DNA of 21,830 bases from UBA7803 sp041686955 (GTDB lineage: Bacteria > Pseudomonadota > Gammaproteobacteria > Pseudomonadales > Azotimanducaceae). Where the stretch lies: positions 1-21,830 of the forward strand of contig JAWLCV010000068.1 of the NCBI GenBank assembly GCA_041686955.1. Direction: 5' to 3'. Position numbers and translations under genes: made by a program. Every line of letters starts with the position of its first letter. The first letter of the stretch is position 1. The notes beneath the pieces were generated by a model. It ran no database searches. It saw only the letters and a program-made list of their open reading frames with translations, and was not told where the DNA came from. Below, piece by piece: positions 6,515 to 13,459 of the stretch.

Positions 6515-7668
6515 CGCCCCGCTGGCTGCTGTTGGGGGCGCTGGCGTGGGCGGGGCTCAATGCTGCGGCGCCCGAATCCGCTCGGGCCGAATCCGCTCCG
6601 GCGGAGCGCGCCGAGGCCGAGGCCGCGCTCAGAGAGATCACCGAGCAGCTCAATGACCTGAACGTCTGGCTGGGGGGCGCCGAGCGCAAGCGCGCCCAGT
6701 GGCAGCGCGAGATCCAGGCGAGCGACCGCGAGGTGGCGAAGCTGAGCCGCGAGGTGGATGCCGCCGCCGAGGCCCTCGCCGCCGTGCGCCGGGAGCTCGC
6801 GTCGCTCACCGACGAGCAAGCCCGGCTCGAGGCCCAGCGGGCCGAGCAGGCCCGCCACATCGCCGACCACCTGAGCTCCGCCTACCGGCTGAGCGGCGCC
6901 GATTTCGTCAAGCAACTTCTCGACCAGCAGTCGCCGGACACATTCGAGCGGATGATCCGCTATCACCGCTACTTCGCCGCAGCCCGGCTCGCCACGGTGG
7001 AGGAGTACCAGGCGACCCTGACGAGCCTGAAGGAGAACCGGGCCCGCCTGGAAGCCCGCGAGGCCGAGGCGGAGCGGCGCCGGGAAGCCCTGCGCCGCGA
7101 GCAGGCGACCCTGGTGGCCAAACGCGACGAGCGCCGCGGCCTGCTGGCGCGGCTGAACCGGGAGGCGGAGTCGAAGAGCGCGGAGCGGCAACGGCTGGTG
7201 CAGGATCAGGAGCGGCTGGAAAGCCTGCTGGCGGAGCTCGCGCGCCGTGCCCGCACCCTGGACGGCCGGGCCTTCGCCGCCCGCAAGGGATCGCTGCCGT
7301 GGCCCCTCTCGGGCCGCGTGTCGAACGCCTTCGGGCAACAGCGCGCGGACGGGCGGCTGGTGTGGCACGGCCTGGTGCTCCAAGCGGAGGAAGGCAGCCC
7401 CGTCACCGCCGTGTTCCGGGGTCGGGTGGTGTTCGCCGACTGGCTCCGCGGCTTCGGCCTTCTGACCATCGTCGACCACGGCAGCGGCTACATGACGCTC
7501 TACGGGCACGCCGATGCGCTGGTGAAACGGGTGGGCGACTGGGTGGAAAGTGGCGAGGTCATAGCCCGCGCCGGCCGCAGCGGCGGCCAGGCCGAGAGCG
7601 GCCTGTATTTTGAGGTCCGTCATGAAGGCCGGGCGGCCGATCCGATAATCTGGCTCGAGAAGCGCTGA
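6511..7668 (+). CDS. envC: EnvC-type murein hydrolase activator (degenerate LytM/M23 domain)
   Basis: A 385-residue periplasmic protein: signal peptide (1-~26), a long charged coiled coil (~30-250), then a LytM fold (~261-385). EnvC proteins do not cut peptidoglycan; they activate the AmiA/AmiB amidases at the septum under FtsEX control. The LytM domain here has lost catalytic residues. Where active enzymes have HxGxD this one has W285-H-G-L-V289, the same Trp/Val substitution as E. coli EnvC. Where they have HLHFE it has G364-L-Y366-F-E. His333 in YGHAD is kept. So it is an activator, not a hydrolase (known for the family; inferred here). Start is GTG at 6511, overlapping the gpmI stop, with GGGAG 11 nt upstream. 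ctpA follows after 32 nt. Confidence 0.93.
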   Translation: MTPRWLLLGALAWAGLNAAAPESARAESAPAERAEAEAALREITEQLNDLNVWLGGAERKRAQWQREIQASDREVAKLSREVDAAAEALAAVRRELASLTDEQARLEAQRAEQARHIADHLSSAYRLSGADFVKQLLDQQSPDTFERMIRYHRYFAAARLATVEEYQATLTSLKENRARLEAREAEAERRREALRREQATLVAKRDERRGLLARLNREAESKSAERQRLVQDQERLESLLAELARRARTLDGRAFAARKGSLPWPLSGRVSNAFGQQRADGRLVWHGLVLQAEEGSPVTAVFRGRVVFADWLRGFGLLTIVDHGSGYMTLYGHADALVKRVGDWVESGEVIARAGRSGGQAESGLYFEVRHEGRAADPIIWLEKR

Positions 7669-7700
7669 CGCGGGCCCCGGAAGGTGCCAGACTTGCCGAG

Positions 7701-8870
7701 ATGAACCTTCGTCCCATCACCCTGATCGGCATCGTGATCAGCATGGTCACGGGCATCGCGCTGGGGATCGTCGGCTACCGCTGGTGGCTCGAGGAGGAAC
7801 TCGGTGACGACGACTATTCCCGGGCCTTCAGCGAGGTGCTCGCTCAGGTTCACGCCCAGTACGTGGACGAGGTCGACAAGCACGAGCTGGTGCGCAACGC
7901 CTTGAAGGGCATGCTCGAGGAACTGGACGACCACTCCCTGTTCCTCGACAGCGCCGAGTTTCACGACCTGCAGGCGGAAACCACCGGCCACTTCGGCGGC
8001 ATCGGCATCGAGGTGGGTCTCGACGACGACGATCGTTTCACGGTCATCGCCCCCATGGACGACACTCCGGCACAGCGCGCGGGGCTTCGGGCCGGTGACC
8101 GGATCCTCGAGATCGACCACCAGCCGCTCGAGCGCTTCACCCTGGTGGACGTGGTGGAGTCGCTGCGGGGGCCGCCGGGCACGCCCGTGCACCTGCGCAT
8201 CGAGCGGGGCGAGGAGCACCGGGAGCTCGAGCTGCATCGGGCCACCATCTCGCTGGCCAGCGTCAGCGCCCGGCTGCTGGAGCCCAGCTACGGTTACGTG
8301 CGCATCTCGCAGTTCCAGATCGGCACCGGGGGAGCCTTCGAAGCGGCCCTCGAGGACCTGAAGCGCCAGGCGGGCGGCGAGCTCGACGGGCTGGTGCTCG
8401 ACCTTCGCAACAACCCGGGCGGCGTGCTCCAGGCATCGGTGTCGGTGGCCGACGCCCTGCTCGAGGAAGGGCTCATCGTCTACACCGAAGGGCGTCTGCC
8501 CTCCAGCAAGCTCAAGTACCGGGCCGCCGGCGGCGATCTGCTGAACGCGGCGCCGGTGGTGGTGCTGATCAACGAAGGTTCGGCCTCCGCCGCGGAGATC
8601 GTCGCCGGAGCCCTGCAGGACCACGCCCGGGCCACGGTGATGGGCGCGCGCAGCTACGGCAAGGGCTCGGTCCAGTCGGTGGTTCCCGTGGCCGGGGATC
8701 AGGCCATCAAGCTCACCACCGCCTACTACTTCACCCCCAGCGGGCGCTCCATTCACCACGCCGGCATTCAACCCGACGTCCCCAGCGAGGCGTTCGACGA
8801 GCGGCTGGTCACCGACGCACTGGCGGTGCTGAAGCAGCGGCGGGCCGAGAGCCTGCACGCCCGCCTCTGA
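7701..8870 (+). CDS. ctpA: Carboxy-terminal processing protease CtpA (S41 family)
   Basis: A 389-residue periplasmic serine protease with an N-terminal signal or anchor helix (~6-27), a PDZ domain (~93-170; GIGIEVG then AGLRAGDRIL) and an S41 catalytic core (~195-360). The Ser-Lys dyad is intact: Ser296 in NEGSASAAE and Lys321 in SYGKGSVQ, 25 residues apart as in E. coli Prc and plant D1 protease. LVLDLRNNPGG (231-241) is the family substrate-binding strand. Such proteases trim or degrade proteins from the C-terminus; in Pseudomonas aeruginosa CtpA controls levels of peptidoglycan hydrolases. Linkage to envC fits that role but the substrate here is unproven. Start ATG at 7701 has no clear Shine-Dalgarno. 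The spacing implies co-transcription with envC. Confidence 0.95.
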   Translation: MNLRPITLIGIVISMVTGIALGIVGYRWWLEEELGDDDYSRAFSEVLAQVHAQYVDEVDKHELVRNALKGMLEELDDHSLFLDSAEFHDLQAETTGHFGGIGIEVGLDDDDRFTVIAPMDDTPAQRAGLRAGDRILEIDHQPLERFTLVDVVESLRGPPGTPVHLRIERGEEHRELELHRATISLASVSARLLEPSYGYVRISQFQIGTGGAFEAALEDLKRQAGGELDGLVLDLRNNPGGVLQASVSVADALLEEGLIVYTEGRLPSSKLKYRAAGGDLLNAAPVVVLINEGSASAAEIVAGALQDHARATVMGARSYGKGSVQSVVPVAGDQAIKLTTAYYFTPSGRSIHHAGIQPDVPSEAFDERLVTDALAVLKQRRAESLHARL

Positions 8871-8972
8871 TCCCGGACTGGCGCCGGCGTCACGGCGACC
8901 GTATGCTTGTCATCGGAGCGCATGCAAAAGGCGCCCGAGAAGAACAACCATAATGGGGTCACGAAAATCCCG

Positions 8973-9752
8973 ATGAAGCGGGGGTTGGCTTTGCTGGCGG
9001 GGTGGCTGCTGGGGACGCAGCTACAGGCCGCCGAGCTGGCGGTGGTGGTGGACGATCTGGGCTACAGCCTGGAGCGTGCCGAGCGGGTGCTCGCCCTGCC
9101 GGACGCGGTAGCACTCGGCATGCTGCCGTTCGCACCCATGACCGCGGACATCGTGCGGCGGGCGCGGATCACCGGCCACGAGATCATTCTCCACCAGCCC
9201 ATGGAGCCGTTACCGGCGAACCGCCACCATGCTGCCCGCGGCACCCTCACGGTAGACATGTCGCCCGAGCACTTCGCGGCGCAGATCGACGAGGCGCTGC
9301 GGGCGGTGCCCGGCATCGTCGGCGTCAACAATCACACCGGCAGCCGGCTGACTCAGGATGCGGACGCCATGCGCCGGCTCATGGGGCACATCGCGGCGCG
9401 CAACCTGCTGTTTCTGGACAGCCGCACCACCGCCGACACCGTCGCCTACGCCATGGCCCGGGAGGCGCGAATCCCCGCCCTGCAGCGGGACGTGTTTCTG
9501 GATCACGTGGCGAGCACCGAAGCCATCGAGGCGGAGTTCCACCGCGCCGTCGCCATCGCCCGGCGCAGAGGCTACGCCGTGATCATCGCCCATCCCCACG
9601 ACGCGAGCCTGTCTTATCTGCAGCGCACCCTGTCGCGGCTCCCGGACGGCGTGACATTGGTGCCGCTGACCCGGCTGATCAGCCGGGATCGTCCAGCAAC
9701 GCTTGCCCGAGCCGAAAATCCAGCGTCCCCGCATAGATCGCTCGGCCAGTGA
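8973..9752 (+). CDS. yibQ: Divergent polysaccharide deacetylase family protein (YibQ type)
   Basis: A 259-residue secreted protein. Residues 1-19 are a typical signal peptide (MKRGLALLAGWLLGTQLQA). The rest is a NodB-like fold of the divergent polysaccharide deacetylase family: VVVDDLGY (24-31), ILHQPMEP (72-79), VNNHTGSRLT (118-127), FLDSRTT (147-153) and IIAHPH (204-209). The Asp-Asp pair and the histidines could hold a metal, but the activity of YibQ-like proteins is not established, so no substrate is claimed. I chose ATG at 8973 because it gives a clean signal peptide; earlier in-frame starts (TTG 8907, ATG 8922) would add a charged, unrelated leader. The last ~24 codons overlap hisA on the other strand. 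It follows ctpA by 102 nt, as expected for the gpmI-envC-ctpA-yibQ neighbourhood. Confidence 0.88.
   Translation: MKRGLALLAGWLLGTQLQAAELAVVVDDLGYSLERAERVLALPDAVALGMLPFAPMTADIVRRARITGHEIILHQPMEPLPANRHHAARGTLTVDMSPEHFAAQIDEALRAVPGIVGVNNHTGSRLTQDADAMRRLMGHIAARNLLFLDSRTTADTVAYAMAREARIPALQRDVFLDHVASTEAIEAEFHRAVAIARRRGYAVIIAHPHDASLSYLQRTLSRLPDGVTLVPLTRLISRDRPATLARAENPASPHRSLGQ
9670..9687. repeat. 18-bp perfect palindrome over the hisA stop codon
   Basis: CCCGGCTGATCAGCCGGG reads identically on both strands. As RNA it can fold into a 7-bp GC-rich stem with a GATC loop. It contains the hisA stop codon (complement of 9679-9681) and lies inside the 3' end of yibQ, in the convergent overlap. There is no T-tract on either side, so it is not a classical intrinsic terminator. 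It could block 3' exonucleases or pause polymerase from both directions, or it may be coincidental. Confidence 0.6.
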
Positions 9753-10422
9753 TGGCCCCCAGCAGCTCGCCGCTGCTGGCCGCGAACGCCGCCTTCAGCG
9801 CCCGTAGATCGTCGAGATCCGAGACGCCGCCGGAGGCGATCACCGGCACGCGGGCCGCCTCCGCCAGAGCTACCGTGGCGGCCGTGTTCACCCCGGAGAG
9901 CATGCCGTCGCGGGCGATGTCGGTGTAGACGATGGCGGCGATGGCGAGCGCCCCGGCCCAACGGGCGAACTCCACCGCCGATACCGTGGAGGTGGCATCC
10001 CAGCCCTCGGTGGCGAGGCGGCCGTCCCGGGCGTCGAGCCCGAGGATCACGCGCCCCGGGTAAGCGTCGCAGATCCGCTCGAGAAACGCCGGCTCCTCGA
10101 TGGCCCGGGTGCCGACGATCACCTGGGAGATCCCCGCGTCCAGATACGACTCGATCACCGCCTCGCTGCGGATGCCGCCGCCCACCTGCACCGGAACCTC
10201 AGGCAGCGCCGCCGTGATGGCCGCCACCAGCTCGCGGTTGCGCGGCTCTCCGGCGAACGCGCCGTCCAGGTCCACCAGGTGCAGGCGCCGGCAGCCCTGC
10301 TCCGCCCAGTGACGGGCCATGGCCACCGGATCGTCGGAGAACACGGTGACGTCGCTCATGCGGCCCTGCTTCAGGCGCACGCACTTGCCGTCCTTGAGGT
10401 CGATGGCGGGAATGAGGAGCAC
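9679..10422 (-). CDS. hisA: Phosphoribosyl-formimino aminoimidazole carboxamide ribotide isomerase HisA
   Basis: A 247-residue (beta/alpha)8-barrel enzyme of histidine synthesis that performs the Amadori isomerisation of ProFAR to PRFAR. Seen: MLLIPAIDLKDGKCVRLKQG with general acid/base Asp8; HLVDLDGA (48-55); VGGGIRS (80-86), a phosphate-binding loop; ILGLDARDG (126-134) with the second catalytic Asp130; YTDIARDGM (166-174); and ASGGVSDLDDL (196-206). Length and motifs are normal. The start is GTG at 10422, 14 nt after the hisB stop. Usually hisH lies between hisB and hisA, and hisF follows hisA; both are missing here. Downstream it collides with yibQ, overlapping by 74 nt. Confidence 0.97.
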   Translation of the reverse strand: MLLIPAIDLKDGKCVRLKQGRMSDVTVFSDDPVAMARHWAEQGCRRLHLVDLDGAFAGEPRNRELVAAITAALPEVPVQVGGGIRSEAVIESYLDAGISQVIVGTRAIEEPAFLERICDAYPGRVILGLDARDGRLATEGWDATSTVSAVEFARWAGALAIAAIVYTDIARDGMLSGVNTAATVALAEAARVPVIASGGVSDLDDLRALKAAFAASSGELLGAITGRAIYAGTLDFRLGQALLDDPG

Positions 10423-10436
10423 GACCGTCGGCCCCG

Positions 10437-11033
10437 TCAGAGCACGCCTTTGGTGGAGGGAATCTGCCCCGACATGCGCGGGTCCGGCGCCGCCGCCATG
10501 CGCAGCGCCCGGCCGAAGGCCTTGAACAGCGTCTCCGCCTGATGGTGGGCGTTGTCGCCGCGCAGGTTGTCCAGATGCACCGTGGCCTGGGCGTGATTGA
10601 CGAAGCCCTGGAAGAATTCGCGCAAGAGATCCACGTCGAAGTCGCCGATGCGGGGGCGCACGTAGTCCACGTGGTAGCTGAGCCCGGGCCGCCCGGAGAA
10701 GTCGATCACCGCCCGGGAGAGCGCTTCGTCCAGCGGCACGTAGGCGTGGCCGTAGCGGCAGATCCCGCGCTTGTCGCCCAGCGCCTTCGCCACCGCCTGA
10801 CCCACCACGATGCCCACGTCCTCCACCGTGTGGTGGGCGTCCACCTCCAGGTCGCCGGTGGCGTCCAGGGTCAGGTCCACCAGGCCGTGACGGGCGATCT
10901 GGGTGAGCATGTGCTCGAAGAACGGCAGCCCGGTCCGCAGCTCTGCGCGGCCGCTGCCGTCCAGGTTCAGCTCCAGGCTGATCTTGGTCTCTTCGGTGTC
11001 GCGACGGACGCTGGCTGTGCGCGCGGTGGTCAT
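10437..11033 (-). CDS. hisB: Imidazoleglycerol-phosphate dehydratase HisB (monofunctional)
   Basis: A 198-residue manganese enzyme that dehydrates imidazoleglycerol phosphate to imidazoleacetol phosphate in histidine synthesis. The two pseudo-repeats are visible through their metal-binding motifs DAHHTVED (65-72) and DNAHHQAE (160-167), with FFEHML at 38-43 and SGRPGL at 113-118. There is no histidinol-phosphatase domain, unlike the fused enterobacterial HisB, so that activity must come from elsewhere. Start ATG at 11033 is preceded by a good promoter (11061-11089), giving a short leader of about 20 nt and no visible leader peptide or attenuator. hisA follows after 14 nt. Confidence 0.97.
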   Translation of the reverse strand: MTTARTASVRRDTEETKISLELNLDGSGRAELRTGLPFFEHMLTQIARHGLVDLTLDATGDLEVDAHHTVEDVGIVVGQAVAKALGDKRGICRYGHAYVPLDEALSRAVIDFSGRPGLSYHVDYVRPRIGDFDVDLLREFFQGFVNHAQATVHLDNLRGDNAHHQAETLFKAFGRALRMAAAPDPRMSGQIPSTKGVL

Positions 11034-11060
11034 GGCCGGCTCTGGCTGGGGAGAGGCGGA

Positions 11061-11089
11061 AGTATACGGACCACGCGCACGGCTGTCGC
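11061..11089 (-). promoter_or_regulatory. Sigma-70-type promoter for hisB-hisA
   Basis: On the minus strand GCGACA (11089-11084; 4/6 to TTGACA) and TATACT (11066-11061; 5/6 to TATAAT) are separated by exactly 17 nt. Transcription would start near 11054, about 20 nt before the hisB ATG. The short leader leaves no room for a histidine leader peptide. It sits in the 64-nt gap between hisB and the upstream unknown gene. Confidence 0.6.
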
Positions 11090-11097
11090 GGCGGGCG

Positions 11098-11517
11098 TCA
11101 CGACAGCCGGTCCATGAGGTTGCCGTAGGGCAGAAACCGGTTGTCGCTGTTGGCCTTGATCCAGGCGGTGAGCTGCGGCGGGTAGCTGCCCCGGGCCTTG
11201 AGCAGGGCCACCAGCGGAATCACCGGCGAGACGTCCCCGGCTTCCCACCCGGACAGCGTGGTTTCGGCCCGGGTGAACAGCCGGATCAGCGCCACCACGT
11301 CGTCGTCATCGAGAGATTCCGCCGCCCGGCGCCAGTCGATGCCCTGGCGGGAGGGCTCGCGGGCGTGGCGAGCCACCGCAGCGAGCTCGCCCGCGGTCCC
11401 GGCATCCAGCCCGAAGCGCGGCTGCTCGAGGCACCGCGCCGCTTCGAGCAGCCGGCGAAGCTGCGCCGGCTGAAGCGACGCCCCGGCCGAGCCCGGATTC
11501 CACTGCTCTACGGTCAT
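11098..11517 (-). CDS. Conserved-looking protein of unknown function (139 aa)
   Basis: I do not recognise a named family. The protein is 139 residues, soluble, with no signal peptide or membrane helix. The N-terminal half (residues ~15-70) is Ala/Leu/Arg-rich and probably helical. The C-terminal half is distinctive: an acidic run (DDDD at 70-73), then LIRLFTRAETTLSGWEAGD (77-95), SPVIPLVALLKARGSYP (97-113) and WIKANSDNRFLPYGNLMDRL (119-138). The density of Trp/Asn/Gly-Asn motifs in that half suggests a conserved functional surface. ATG at 11517 is preferred because upstream codons run into the AT-richer divergent spacer; the Shine-Dalgarno (GGGGGCG) is mediocre. It sits upstream of hisB on the same strand, but hisB has its own promoter. 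Confidence 0.7.
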   Translation of the reverse strand: MTVEQWNPGSAGASLQPAQLRRLLEAARCLEQPRFGLDAGTAGELAAVARHAREPSRQGIDWRRAAESLDDDDVVALIRLFTRAETTLSGWEAGDVSPVIPLVALLKARGSYPPQLTAWIKANSDNRFLPYGNLMDRLS

Positions 11518-11655
11518 TTTCGCCCCCGACGTTACATAGCCGATACAACAGATTCCGCGGGATGTGGTGCAATTGCCCCCGCACTTGAAAGCTACGGCCG
11601 GGCAGGCCCCGCGATCCCGCTGAACACCGTCCGGCCGACACAAAGAAACAACCTC

Positions 11656-11877
11656 ATGACCACCGAACGAATATTCCAAGGGGAAGACCAGCAATGGTAT
11701 TTCAACGTGCGCGGCAATCAAGCCGCGGGGCCGTTCCCGTCCTTCAAGGACGCGGCTGACGCCCTCGCCCGCCACGTGAAGGTGTGCAAGCGGCGCACGG
11801 ATTTCACCCTGCCCTGGCCCCGGGAGTGGACCCCCTCCCGGCTGCTGCGCCGGTCGCAGTCGGCGGCGAGACCGTAA
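11656..11877 (+). CDS. Small protein of unknown function (73 aa), possibly DUF6316-like
   Basis: A 73-residue basic protein. The core GEDQQWYFNVRGNQAAGPFP (9-28), followed by SFKDAADALARHVKVC, gives a WYFxxRxxxxxGPFxSxxxA pattern I associate with small proteobacterial proteins of unknown function (DUF6316-type; assignment from memory, unverified). One beta-hairpin plus one helix would fit this pattern. The tail (residues ~50-73) is Arg/Pro/Ser-rich and probably disordered. Start ATG at 11656; no strong Shine-Dalgarno (the upstream sequence is AAAGAAACAACCTC). It is divergent from the 139-residue unknown protein across 138 nt, the least GC-rich spacer in this part of the window, and lies 74 nt before asmA. 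The gene is likely real on pattern grounds; its function is unknown. Confidence 0.65.
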   Translation: MTTERIFQGEDQQWYFNVRGNQAAGPFPSFKDAADALARHVKVCKRRTDFTLPWPREWTPSRLLRRSQSAARP

Positions 11878-11951
11878 GAGCTATCGGCTTTTCGCCGCAT
11901 TTTCCGCTACCCTCCCGTCCCTGACGAACCACTGCCCGGGACGGTGATTTC

Positions 11952-13457
11952 ATGAGAGTGCTGCGCTTCGTGCTGATCGCGCTGGTGATCGTGCTGATCG
12001 TCGGCGTTGCGGGCGTTCTGGTCGTGCTGCAGGACGCCAACCGCTTCAAGCCCCAGCTCGAAAGCCTGATCGCGACCCATGCCGGCGTGCCGCTCGAGAT
12101 CGGCGGCGACCTGCAATGGCGCCTGTGGCCGCCGCTGTCGCTCACCGCCTCCGAGCTCAGCACCGAGCACCAGGGACAATCCTGGCAGGTGGAGCGACTG
12201 ACCCTGCAGCTCGACGCCCTGAAGCTGCTCCGCGATCCGCAGCAGTGGCAGGTGGAGTCGCTGACGGTGAACGACGCCACGCTCCGGGACGCGAGCGGCG
12301 TGCTCGAGGTGCACACAGCCCGGCTGGAGGATCTGGCACCGCGCCAGCCGGCCCCGCTCGACGCCGAGCTCACCTACACCGCCGACGGCCAGGCGCCGCG
12401 TCCCGTGCAGGTCAGCGGCAGCCTCAGTGTCGACCCGGATAGCCTGGCGCTGACCCTGGCAGACACCCGGGTGCAGACCAGCGACGCCGAAGGGACGTGC
12501 CGCGCCCAGGCGGCGCCGGTGAACGACCCCGCTCCGGCGCCCCCGGCCGGCGATGAAGACGTCATCCCGGTGGAGCTGTTCCTCTCCTTCGACTGGACCG
12601 GCGAGTGCCTGCTGGATTGGGTCCAGGTGGCGGACCGGCGCTTCGAAGCGGTGACGGTCACTCTGGCCAACCAGTCCGGTGACAGCCGGATCGACGTGGA
12701 GGCCCCCCGATTCTTCGGCGGCAGCGCGGTGATCGACCTCGCGATCGACGCCCGCCGGAACCCCGTGACCTGGACCGTGGTGCCCACCCTCACCGGGGTG
12801 GACAGCCAGGAATTGCTGCGCTGGCTCGACCAGCGCTTCGCCTGGGCCGCGCCGCTGGCCTACGGCGGCACCTTGCGGTTCGAGGGCAACACCCCGGAGG
12901 CGATGCTCGCCTCCCTTTCCGGCGAGACCCACTTCGACGGCGGCCAGGGCAGCATCGACATCTCCGCGGTCAAGGCGCGCCTACTCGAGCTCGCCGCCCT
13001 GTTCAACGAAGGCGAGCGCATCGCGCGCTGGCCGGAAACCTGGCAGTACCAGCGCCTGGTGGGAGACTGGCGCATCGAGCGGCAGCACCACGTGCTCGAC
13101 CTGGCGCTGGACAACCTGCAGGTCAGCGCCCAGGGCGACTACGCCGCCGGGGACGACCAGATGGACATGCTGGTGGAACTGGTGTTCGGCAACGATCCCG
13201 ACTGGCCCGTGTTCGAGATGAACCCGCTGCTCTACGACGTGCCGATCCCCATCCGCTGCCGGGGCGCCGTGTCGAGCCCGAGCTGCCGCCTGGACGAAGC
13301 CGCCGCTCAGCGCATCGCCGCCCGGGCGCTCAGCGGCGAAGACTCGGAGCTGCGCGCCAAGCTCGAGGAGAAAATCGACCGGGAGGTGCCCGAAGAGTAC
13401 CGGGATGCCGCCCGCTCGCTGCTCGACGCCCTGGGTGGGGCCCTGAAGCGGAACTGA
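11952..13457 (+). CDS. asmA: AsmA family protein
   Basis: A 501-residue envelope protein, shorter than E. coli AsmA (~617). An N-terminal membrane helix (residues ~5-27) is followed by a large periplasmic region of beta-strand repeats. Seen: NRFKPQLESLIATHAG and IGGDLQWRLWPPLSL near the N-terminus, the typical AsmA chorein-like start, and the C-terminal LYDVPIPIRCRGAVSSPSC region matching the conserved AsmA end. AsmA-like proteins belong to the same superfamily as TamB and are thought to carry phospholipids between membranes, affecting outer-membrane assembly. Start ATG at 11952 has GGTGA four nt upstream. It ends 2 nt before mutY; asmA-mutY-yggX adjacency is common in Gammaproteobacteria. 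Confidence 0.9.
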   Translation: MRVLRFVLIALVIVLIVGVAGVLVVLQDANRFKPQLESLIATHAGVPLEIGGDLQWRLWPPLSLTASELSTEHQGQSWQVERLTLQLDALKLLRDPQQWQVESLTVNDATLRDASGVLEVHTARLEDLAPRQPAPLDAELTYTADGQAPRPVQVSGSLSVDPDSLALTLADTRVQTSDAEGTCRAQAAPVNDPAPAPPAGDEDVIPVELFLSFDWTGECLLDWVQVADRRFEAVTVTLANQSGDSRIDVEAPRFFGGSAVIDLAIDARRNPVTWTVVPTLTGVDSQELLRWLDQRFAWAAPLAYGGTLRFEGNTPEAMLASLSGETHFDGGQGSIDISAVKARLLELAALFNEGERIARWPETWQYQRLVGDWRIERQHHVLDLALDNLQVSAQGDYAAGDDQMDMLVELVFGNDPDWPVFEMNPLLYDVPIPIRCRGAVSSPSCRLDEAAAQRIAARALSGEDSELRAKLEEKIDREVPEEYRDAARSLLDALGGALKRN

Positions 13458-13459
13458 GG

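Noticed and set aside
8949..8954. CATAAT as a -10 element for yibQ
   Set aside because: No -35 at 16-18 nt and the start would fall only about a dozen nt before the ATG, leaving no room for a ribosome site.
8907..8972. Longer yibQ start at TTG 8907 or ATG 8922
   Set aside because: It would place a charged, Asn/Lys-rich leader before an otherwise canonical signal peptide; the GGAG before 8922 is only 3 nt from the ATG.
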